64,000 nucleotides of DNA. Origin: Burkholderia sp. Leaf177 (GTDB taxonomy: Bacteria; Pseudomonadota; Gammaproteobacteria; Burkholderiales; Burkholderiaceae). Under the pieces are notes generated by a model. That model saw only the letters and a program-made list of their open reading frames with translations. It did not search any database and had not been told where the DNA came from. The stretch covers positions 115,043 through 179,042 of the forward strand of contig NZ_LMPF01000002.1 of the NCBI RefSeq assembly GCF_001424345.1. The letters run 5' to 3'. A program made the position numbers and the translations under genes. This document shows positions 57,755-64,000 of the stretch, one piece after another; position 1 is the first letter of the stretch, and each line of letters opens with the position of its first letter.

Positions 57755-59161
57755 ATGAGCCGCCTAGTGGTTGTATCAAACCGAGTTGCATCACCAACGG
57801 AAACCAAAGGATCCGCCGGCGGCCTGGCCGTCGGCGTGTTCGGCGCGCTGAAGGACAGCGGCGGCGTGTGGTTCGGATGGAGTGGCGACGTGGTCAGCGA
57901 CACCGTGGCCAACCAGGGTCCGAAACTCGAACAGGACGGCGCCGTTACCTTCGCGACCGTCGGGCTGCCGAAAAAGGACTACGACCAGTATTACCGCGGT
58001 TTTTCGAACGCGACGCTCTGGCCGGTTTTTCATTATCGAAATGATCTGGCGGTGTATGACCGCGATGAATACGCGGGATATCGCAGGGTCAATTCGTGGC
58101 TCGCGCATCGTGCAATCAAGCTGTTGCAGCCCGATGATGTCATCTGGGTTCACGACTATCACTTGATCCCGTTCGGCGAGGCGCTGCGCTCGGAAGGCGT
58201 GACGAACCGGATGGGCTTTTTCCTGCACATTCCGTTTCCATCGCCGCAAATCCTGCTCAACATTCCGCCGCACGAGGAGTTGGTCAAGTCGCTGTGCTGC
58301 TACGACGTCGTGGGTTTCCAGACGCCCGGCGATCAGGCTGCGTTTCATGATTACATCGTGCGGCACGCGCACGGCTCGGCAACCGCCGACGGACACGTGG
58401 AAGCGTTCGGCCGCAAGCTGAAAACGGGCGTGTACCGGATCGGCATCTTCCCCGATGAAATCGCCGAGCAAGCCAAGCGTGGCGAAGCCCGACAAGACGT
58501 GATGGACCTGAAGCAGAGCCTTGAAGGACGCAAGCTGATCATGAGCGTGGATCGGCTGGATTACTCGAAAGGACTGGTCGAGCGCTTCAAGGCTTTCGAG
58601 CATTTCTTGGAGAAATCCCCCGAATGGCGCGGCAACGTCACGCTCGTGCAGATCGCACCGCCAACGCGTTCGGACGTCGATACTTACCAGCAGATCCGCC
58701 ATAACCTCGAATACGAAGCAGGGCGCATCAACGGCCGGTATTCGGGTCTCGACTACACGCCGATCCGCTATATGAACCAGCGCTACGACCGGTGGAAACT
58801 GATGTCGCTGTTCCGCGAATCGCAGATCGGCCTGGTCACGCCGTTGCGCGACGGCATGAACCTCGTCGCGAAGGAATACGTCGCGGCGCAAAATCCCGAC
58901 GATCCCGGCGTTCTCGTCCTGTCCCAGTTCGCCGGCGCTGCCGATGAAATGACCGGCGCGGTGATGGTGAATCCTCACGATATCGTGGGAATGAGCGAAG
59001 CGATTGGCCGGGCGTTATCGATGCCGCTGGCCGAGCGTCGCGAGCGCTACGAAACCAACATGAAAATGCTGCGCAAGTACGATCTCGGCATATGGCGCGA
59101 CTCGTTTCTCGCCGATTTGCGTGGCGTTGAAAAGACCAAGCAGACTTCGAAGAAAAAATAA
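57755..59161 (+). CDS. otsA: Alpha,alpha-trehalose-6-phosphate synthase
   Basis: Encodes 468 residues, matching the usual size. The GT20 enzyme makes trehalose 6-phosphate from UDP-glucose and glucose 6-phosphate. Conserved blocks are VWFGWSGDV, VWVHDYHLIPF, SVDRLDYSKGL, PTRSDVDTYQ and TPLRDGMNLVAKEYVA. The last 15 residues are Lys-rich. No trehalose phosphatase (otsB) is in the window. It lies after the MscS gene, consistent with osmotic-stress function. Confidence 0.96.
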   Translation: MSRLVVVSNRVASPTETKGSAGGLAVGVFGALKDSGGVWFGWSGDVVSDTVANQGPKLEQDGAVTFATVGLPKKDYDQYYRGFSNATLWPVFHYRNDLAVYDRDEYAGYRRVNSWLAHRAIKLLQPDDVIWVHDYHLIPFGEALRSEGVTNRMGFFLHIPFPSPQILLNIPPHEELVKSLCCYDVVGFQTPGDQAAFHDYIVRHAHGSATADGHVEAFGRKLKTGVYRIGIFPDEIAEQAKRGEARQDVMDLKQSLEGRKLIMSVDRLDYSKGLVERFKAFEHFLEKSPEWRGNVTLVQIAPPTRSDVDTYQQIRHNLEYEAGRINGRYSGLDYTPIRYMNQRYDRWKLMSLFRESQIGLVTPLRDGMNLVAKEYVAAQNPDDPGVLVLSQFAGAADEMTGAVMVNPHDIVGMSEAIGRALSMPLAERRERYETNMKMLRKYDLGIWRDSFLADLRGVEKTKQTSKKK

Positions 59162-59406
59162 CGCCGCGTCTCGACCACTCGGGAAACAGGCCGGGAATGC
59201 CGAAGTAACGTTGCAAAACGAGTGTTTCGTGACTGTAACAGCGTCATGAAAGTGAAAGTTTTGCCAACGTTGAGGCATTCACGGCCAATAATGCGGGTGT
59301 CGTCACTGCGCATGGAATTTTGCGCGCGACGACCGGCGACCGTTCTTATCCGGCACTGCACCGGTTAAAGATCACGGCGACGTAAGACCGAGTGGAGACG
59401 AGAACA

Positions 59407-60474
59407 ATGAGAATTGCACAAATAGCACCCCTGACCGAGTCGGTGCCGCCAAAGCTTTACGGGGGAACAGAGCGCGTCGTGTCGTACATCACCGAGGCAC
59501 TGGTGGAACTCGGGCACGACGTCACGCTGTTTGCATCGGGTGACTCCCAGACCAAAGCCAAGCTTGAAGCCGTCTGGCCGCGCGCGTTGCGCCTCGACCC
59601 GGCTATTCGCGACCGGATCGCACCGCACATGCTGCTGATGGAAATGGTCCGACGCCGCGCCGATGACTTCGATGTGCTGCATTTCCACATGGACTACTAC
59701 TCGTTCTCGCTCTTCAAGCGCCAGGACACGCCGTTCGTGACCACGTTGCACGGCCGGCTCGATCTGCCCGAGCAGCAGCCTATATTCAACACCTTCAACA
59801 CCGCGCCGGTCATCTCCATTTCCGACTCGCAACGCCATCCGTTGCCGCAGGCCAAATGGCTGACGACCGTGTATCACGGGCTGCCGGAAAAGCGCTACAT
59901 GCCGCAGCCGGTCGGGCAGACGTATCTGGCGTTTCTCGGGCGGATATCGCCGGAAAAACGCGTCGATACCGCCATTCGCATTGCCGGGCGGTGTGGCATG
60001 AAGATCAGGATTGCCGCGAAGGTCGACTCGGCCGACCGCGAGTATTTCGAACGCGAAATCGCGCCGCTGATGGCGCTCCCGTATGTGGAGTTCATCGGCG
60101 AGATCGACGATCACCAGAAGGCCGAGTTTCTCTCCGGCGCGCATGCGCTGCTTTTTCCCATCGACTGGCCCGAGCCATTCGGCCTCGTGATGATCGAAGC
60201 CATGGCGTGCGGCACGCCGGTTATCGCGTTCAATCGCGGAGCAGTGCCGGAAGTGGTGGACGAGGGCGTGTCGGGGTTTATCGTGGAGGACGAGATTGGC
60301 GCGGTTGCCGCCGTGAACCGGCTGCACACCATTTCGCGCGCGGGCGTGCGCAAGTGCTTTGAAGAGCGCTTCACGTCACACCGGATGGCGCAGCAATACG
60401 TGGATGCGTACCAAGCTGTCGTTCGGGCGCAAAAGCGTGCGCGCTTCAAGCTTATCGACAGCGCCACGAACTAA
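59407..60474 (+). CDS. Glycosyltransferase family 4
   Basis: Encodes 355 residues with a GT-B fold. The N-terminus has PKLYGGTERVVSYITEALVELGHDV, and the donor region has FLGRISPEKR and the EPFGLVMIEAMACG ExxxxxxxE motif. Acceptor and donor are unknown. A GGAG 9 nt upstream selects this ATG; the frame opens five residues earlier with a GTG. It follows otsA after about 245 bp, so a shared stress-sugar role is possible. Confidence 0.88.
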   Translation: MRIAQIAPLTESVPPKLYGGTERVVSYITEALVELGHDVTLFASGDSQTKAKLEAVWPRALRLDPAIRDRIAPHMLLMEMVRRRADDFDVLHFHMDYYSFSLFKRQDTPFVTTLHGRLDLPEQQPIFNTFNTAPVISISDSQRHPLPQAKWLTTVYHGLPEKRYMPQPVGQTYLAFLGRISPEKRVDTAIRIAGRCGMKIRIAAKVDSADREYFEREIAPLMALPYVEFIGEIDDHQKAEFLSGAHALLFPIDWPEPFGLVMIEAMACGTPVIAFNRGAVPEVVDEGVSGFIVEDEIGAVAAVNRLHTISRAGVRKCFEERFTSHRMAQQYVDAYQAVVRAQKRARFKLIDSATN

Positions 60475-60486
60475 AGCCGCCATAAA

Positions 60487-60537
60487 GAAAACCGCCGCGC
60501 AGTACGACTTTTATGTCGTTCTGCGCGGCGGTTTTTT
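60487..60537. terminator. Bidirectional terminator between GT4 and SYLF genes
   Basis: AAAACCGCCGCGCAG (60488-60502) and CTGCGCGGCGGTTTTTT (60521-60537) form a long GC-rich stem with an 18-nt loop. A- and T-runs on both sides let it serve both converging genes. Confidence 0.9.
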
Positions 60538-60568
60538 GCTGCCCCGGTGCTTTAAGCCAGCTTGAAAC

Positions 60569-61159
60569 TTAGATGGCCAGGCGCGAAACCTTCGTGCCTT
60601 CCAGCGACAGGTTAGCCATCAGGCCGGCGTTCGTGAGCACGAACACTTCGACCGGCGCGGTTGCCGTCGTGGAATCGATGTTGCCGTTCGCGCCCATCTT
60701 GACCAGTGCCACCGATGCATCGCCGCCGACCGACCAGCCGTCCGTATTTCGGAATTTATCGAGTGCGTCCTGCGTCATGAACAGGAAGATGATCGACTTG
60801 GATTGCGCGCCAGCCTGCAGGCCGATGGAACCCGAAGTCGTGCTGTAGTAGCCGACCGAGCTGCCGCCCACTCGCAGCGCGCCCTTGCCGTACTGCGCGC
60901 CCACGATAAAGCCGGCCTGGATCACCGACGGGAACACGAGCACGCCGCGCGCCTTGCCCACGAGTTCGCGGGAGCCCTTGGCGGTGACATACAGGCGCTG
61001 CATGGTCGCATCGATATCCGCGTCGATTGAACGGCGTGCGTCCGAATCGCCGGCAGTCTTTTGTGCGCCCTGGTTCGACGTCGTCGTGCAACCGGCCAGC
61101 GCGAGGCCGCCCATTGCAAGTGCGGCGGTCGATTTGATCATGAAGTTTCGTCTTTGCAT
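60569..61159 (-). CDS. SYLF-domain lipoprotein (BPSL1445 type)
   Basis: Encodes 196 residues. A lipobox LALAGC places Cys24, preceded by a twin-arginine-like RRNFM segment. The SYLF (Ysc84-like, lipid-binding) domain occupies the rest: ARGVLVFPSVIQAGFIVGAQYGKG, GSIGLQAGAQSKSIIFLFMT and the final LEGTKVSRL. SYLF proteins bind phosphoinositides in eukaryotes; in bacteria the role is unsettled. This type is well known from Burkholderia. GGAG 7 nt upstream selects this ATG. Confidence 0.88.
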   Translation of the reverse strand: MQRRNFMIKSTAALAMGGLALAGCTTTSNQGAQKTAGDSDARRSIDADIDATMQRLYVTAKGSRELVGKARGVLVFPSVIQAGFIVGAQYGKGALRVGGSSVGYYSTTSGSIGLQAGAQSKSIIFLFMTQDALDKFRNTDGWSVGGDASVALVKMGANGNIDSTTATAPVEVFVLTNAGLMANLSLEGTKVSRLAI

Positions 61160-61535
61160 CGTTTTCTCCATCGTGGTTTTTTGGGAAACCCCATCTACGA
61201 GTGTTCCAGCAGGGCGATTTATAACACAGCAGGTCGTTTAGCAACACCTTCGTGGATCGCGCAAAGCCTTGCCCCGCTTGGACTTGGGCACGATAGCACA
61301 AATCAGTGAGGTAAATTTGACCTGGACCGGCCTGCATCGTGGCCGAGCGAGAACCCGCTTGTTTGTGCAAAACATTTAGCGTTCCCGTGCGGTAATCCTG
61401 CACGGCGCAAAATCCGCGCCACCTCCGGCAAATGCGGACAAATACGGTCAAACTTACCCGCGAAAATAACTATAAAAGCTTGTTCGATTCGTCGGAAAAA
61501 CCACTGAAGTGTTGTCGCATTGCAAATCTGCAGGC
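61160..61535. other. Intergenic region between the SYLF gene and a membrane-protein gene
   Basis: Both flanking genes are on the minus strand. The region should carry the SYLF promoter. No gene, repeat or clear operator was recognised. A patch near 61450-61490 (AAAATAACTATAAAAGC) is AT-rich. Confidence 0.4.
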
Positions 61536-62033
61536 TCATGGCTTGGCCGCGCCTGCCGGCTTGCGTGCCGGATCGTGCGAGGTGTCATGCGTGGTTCTGG
61601 CATCCGTTTTCTTTAGCGGATGTTTTAGCGACCGGCGAATGATGCCAATGATCGCGCCTAGCACGAAGAGCGTGATTGCCGGCACGACCCAGTATCCGAT
61701 GAAAGCCGTCCAGAGATAGCCGAACAAAACGTGCTTGCGTGTCGCGTACTGCGCATTGGCTTGCTGGTCCGCCGCTGCCTTCGCGGCCAGCACGTCTTGC
61801 GGACATCCGGCGATGCGCGCTTCATCGATCGAACCGTGACAGCGCTTGATGGCGGGCAGGGTGCGCTGGGCGTCGGTGAACGTCCATGTAGAGAGCGTGT
61901 TGGAAAGGTCCGCTGAGTCGTAAGCAAGTTGCTCGCGGATTTCATTGGCGGCCACGATCATCACCGGGACCGCCCAGAAAACGATCAGGACCAGCCACCG
62001 CCTGAACCAGCGGTTTTTATATCGCCACACCAT
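61536..62033 (-). CDS. Small inner-membrane protein of unknown function
   Basis: Encodes 165 residues. Two membrane segments are clear: about residues 12-31 (WLVLIVFWAVPVMIVAA) and about 100-127 (YLWTAFIGYWVVPAITLFVLGAIIGII). Between them is a periplasmic loop of about 70 residues with two Cys. The C-terminus is a basic, Pro/His-rich tail. No family was recognised. GGAGG about 8 nt upstream selects the ATG. Confidence 0.7.
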   Translation of the reverse strand: MVWRYKNRWFRRWLVLIVFWAVPVMIVAANEIREQLAYDSADLSNTLSTWTFTDAQRTLPAIKRCHGSIDEARIAGCPQDVLAAKAAADQQANAQYATRKHVLFGYLWTAFIGYWVVPAITLFVLGAIIGIIRRSLKHPLKKTDARTTHDTSHDPARKPAGAAKP

Positions 62034-62250
62034 CCTCGGGCCTCCGTCCGTTGCAGTGCTGCAAACCGGCAAGACTGGCGGACCGATGGCGCTTGACTGT
62101 CGTATTTGTGTTGTAGGGCGGGCCGCCTTCGCGTCATCTTATGAGATAAAACGCGCGGCGCGTAGCAGGACCGTAGGTGCACCGCAATATGCGCGGCTGA
62201 GGGTTTTCCCGTTTTCAGGGCTTCGGGTTGAACACGGTTTTCATCGAATG

Positions 62251-62282
62251 AAAAAAGCCGCGTGCCCGAAGGGCCGCGGCTT
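62251..62282 (-). terminator. Terminator after psiF
   Basis: Read on the minus strand AAGCCGCG pairs with CGCGGCTT (62255-62262 and 62275-62282) and is followed by T residues. It lies about 40 nt after the psiF stop. Confidence 0.82.
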
Positions 62283-62324
62283 ATGCTTCATCGACTTGCG
62301 TCACCTCGTTGCCAGGCTTTGTGC

Positions 62325-62633
62325 TTAGCCCTTGTTGCTCAGGCAGTCTTTCATGAACGCCTTGCGTTCATCGCCTTTCTTGCCCGTGGCCGTCTTGTTG
62401 CAAGCCGTCATTTTTTGCTGCTGTGTCATGGGTGCGGCTGCAGCAACTGGCGCCGACGAAAGACAGTCTTTCATGTACGCCTTGCGTTCGTCGCCTTTCT
62501 TGCCCGCGGCCTGCGTGTTGCACGTACTCATTTTCGATTGCTGGCTGTTCTGCGCGAACGCCGGCGTTGCGGCGAAGCTCACGCTTAACGCGGCGCCCAG
62601 TGCCAACGCTGTCATGGTTGCCCGGATCTTCAT
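62325..62633 (-). CDS. psiF: PsiF-family exported protein
   Basis: Encodes 102 residues with a signal peptide ending PAFAQ. The mature protein is two PsiF repeats (about 34-60 and 72-100), each MSTCNxxAxGKKGDERKAxMKDCLS in outline with two Cys per repeat. In E. coli psiF is phosphate-starvation-induced, next to phoA. No pho box was recognised here. The protein is periplasmic and its function is unknown. Confidence 0.9.
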   Translation of the reverse strand: MKIRATMTALALGAALSVSFAATPAFAQNSQQSKMSTCNTQAAGKKGDERKAYMKDCLSSAPVAAAAPMTQQQKMTACNKTATGKKGDERKAFMKDCLSNKG

Positions 62634-63082
62634 GGCGATGCTCCCTTGTTAGATGGATGACGTGCTTCAAGGTGACGCCGGTCAGGAAACTGAACTGGCG
62701 CGTGCCGGACGGCTTTTTCCGTATTTCGGCGCTTCATTATGGCAAAAAGCCCTACAAATGCCGTACGGTTTCGTACCAATACCGCATGAAAAGCCACGCA
62801 CGCGCATGGCCCATGCGGCGCTTGATCCATGTCGCGGTCAGGACGCCATCGAGGTTGTAAGCTTGTGCTTCATGTTCACGGCAATCGACCGAAGCAGGCT
62901 TACAATTTTGCGATGCATGTGACGCGCCATGCAGAGACGAACCCGCGTTGCAGCGTCGCCACATCGGCTTCCGGCGTGTTGGCGGCGTGATTCAAATCGT
63001 CGCATACGCGCTTTAGCCTGAGGCCGTGCGATGCTCCAAATGTCGCCCATCCGCTTGTCCAAACCGTTCCAAGGAGTCGTGT
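62634..63082. other. Region without a recognisable gene
   Basis: About 450 bp between psiF (minus) and a small plus-strand gene. It should carry the psiF promoter. A small inverted repeat GTACG-GTTT-CGTAC lies near 62761-62775. The short open frames on either strand lack a good Shine-Dalgarno and family features. Confidence 0.35.
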
Positions 63083-63364
63083 ATGTCCAGTCCCTTGTCA
63101 GATCACTACAAAGGTTTCGAGATCGGCGTCCAGGCCTTGCGCCGCGCTAAAGAACGCGATGAGCCCGATGACGGCCCGCGCCATTTTGATATTGTCGTGA
63201 CCATTTCGCGAAGCTCGGCCGGCGAGAGCGGCAGATCCGAAATGTTCGGCGTGCCGGACCAGGAACCGTTCGACAGTCCGATCGATGCAACCCGGGCCGG
63301 GATCGACTATGCGCGCAAGATTATCGACAAGCAGGTGGAAGGCCAGTCCGTCGAGGACCTTTGA
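63083..63364 (+). CDS. Small conserved hypothetical protein
   Basis: Encodes 93 residues, acidic overall, with no signal peptide or membrane segment. It has a two-part look: a strand-rich start (HYKGFEIGVQALRRA, HFDIVVTISRSS) and a C-terminal helix (DATRAGIDYARKIIDKQVEG). I do not recognise its family. AAGGAG 8 nt before the ATG selects the start over an earlier one. A sugar-transporter gene starts about 210 bp later. Confidence 0.7.
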   Translation: MSSPLSDHYKGFEIGVQALRRAKERDEPDDGPRHFDIVVTISRSSAGESGRSEMFGVPDQEPFDSPIDATRAGIDYARKIIDKQVEGQSVEDL

Positions 63365-63577
63365 AGAACACGTCATGTGAGTGTTTTTGTACCCTGGCGC
63401 GCTGAAATCAGGGGCATCAGCAATTGCGGCGTATCGGGGAAACGTCCACGCTTCGGGCAATTATCGTCGGCCAAACGGCTGGCCATATGTCGCAGACGCG
63501 CTCCAGAGCGTTCCAGACGTTCTATGCCGTTTTTTCCAACAACTCGAACAACTCGAACAATCCAGGAGATTCGTTGC

Positions 63578-64000
63578 ATGAACTCACATGACAAGAACTT
63601 GAAACCCGCGCTGCGCCGCCGCTTTCTTGGCGTTGCGCTTTCGCTCGGCGCATGTGCCGCGCTGCCTTTGTCCATGTACTCGGGCGATGCCGCCGCGCAA
63701 GCCGCGCACAAGCCGAAGGTCGCGCTCGTGATGAAGTCGCTTGCGAACGAGTTTTTCCTGACAATGGAAACCGGCGCCAAGGACTATCAGAAACACAATC
63801 CGAACCAGTTCGACCTGATCACGAACGGCATCAAGGACGAAACCGATACCGCCAACCAGATCCGCATCGTGGAACAGATGATCGTATCGAAAGTCGATGC
63901 GCTCGTGATCGCCCCGGCCGATTCCAAGGCGCTGGTTCCGGTGATCAAGAAGGCCGTGGACGCCGGGATCATCGTGGTGAATATCGACAACAAGCTCGAC
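63578..64000 (+). CDS. Sugar ABC transporter substrate-binding protein (partial, cut by the window end)
   Basis: The first 141 residues of a periplasmic binding protein are present and open to the end. The signal region has RRRFLGVALSLGACAALPL, a possible twin-arginine-like export signal, cut near AAAQA. The periplasmic-binding fold of the ribose/xylose type follows: KVALVMKSLANEFFLTMETGAKDYQ, QIRIVEQMIVSKVDALVIAPADS and AGIIVVNID. AGGAGA 8 nt upstream fixes the ATG. Other transporter genes should follow outside the window. Confidence 0.88.
   Translation, partial: MNSHDKNLKPALRRRFLGVALSLGACAALPLSMYSGDAAAQAAHKPKVALVMKSLANEFFLTMETGAKDYQKHNPNQFDLITNGIKDETDTANQIRIVEQMIVSKVDALVIAPADSKALVPVIKKAVDAGIIVVNIDNKLD

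Noticed and set aside
62325..62633. Two near-identical segments within the psiF gene, considered as a repeat or short CRISPR-like unit
   Set aside because: They encode the two PsiF protein repeats; no spacer array exists.
62653..62922. 89-codon open frame between psiF and the 93-residue gene
   Set aside because: No Shine-Dalgarno and no recognisable features; a chance frame in intergenic DNA.

Overview
The window is about 64 kb of GC-rich chromosome from a beta-proteobacterium of the Burkholderiaceae, probably the Paraburkholderia/Caballeronia/Burkholderia group. This rests on the tig-clpP-clpX-lon-HU-tRNA-Val order, a single-chain PurL of about 1350 residues, a SYLF lipoprotein of the Burkholderia BPSL1445 type, and many small GC-rich housekeeping neighbours. 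Genus and species cannot be fixed from this sequence alone. No insertion sequence, prophage or CRISPR array was seen.

Layout. (1) 1-7.6 kb: protein quality control (trigger factor, ClpP, ClpX, Lon), HU and tRNA-Val(TAC). clpP and lon both carry heat-shock-like promoter motifs with the same 13-bp spacer. (2) 7.6-20.1 kb: accessory metabolism. It holds an alpha/beta hydrolase divergent from a LysR regulator, a zinc-ribbon membrane protein, a GT9 glycosyltransferase, and a sugar-acid catabolic locus (two MFS transporters, a LacI regulator, an IlvD/Edd dehydratase, two NAD(P)-dependent dehydrogenases) built around tRNA-Asp(GTC). A perfect 18-bp palindrome lies in its central divergent promoter. 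(3) 20.1-38 kb: a possible small RNA, ppiD, a lipoprotein, the tesA-ybbA divergent pair, pgi, the NAD(P)HX repair enzyme, a DadA-like oxidase, purL, a parvulin-bolA-yciB group, msrB and selO. (4) 38-48.9 kb: fatty-acid or acyl-CoA metabolism (CoA ligase, FadB-like multienzyme, thiolase, thioesterase, oxidoreductases, esterase), with a nicotinamidase embedded in it. It is interrupted by a compositionally different two-gene cassette encoding a JAMM-like putative metalloprotease and a small partner. (5) 48.9-64 kb: NRDE protein and YgfZ, mltG-tmk-holB, a GNAT acetyltransferase, TatD, an ankyrin protein, a Rap1a/Tai-type protein, MscS channel, OtsA, a GT4 glycosyltransferase, several small envelope proteins, and the start of a sugar ABC transporter.

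The best candidate for something undescribed is the JAMM-like cassette at about 44.0-45.05 kb. It has a recognisable metal-binding motif, a translationally coupled small partner, lower GC than its surroundings, a long inverted repeat on one side and a terminator on the other. Where a start codon was moved from the longest possible reading frame, the choice was made from the Shine-Dalgarno position and the family's usual N-terminus.
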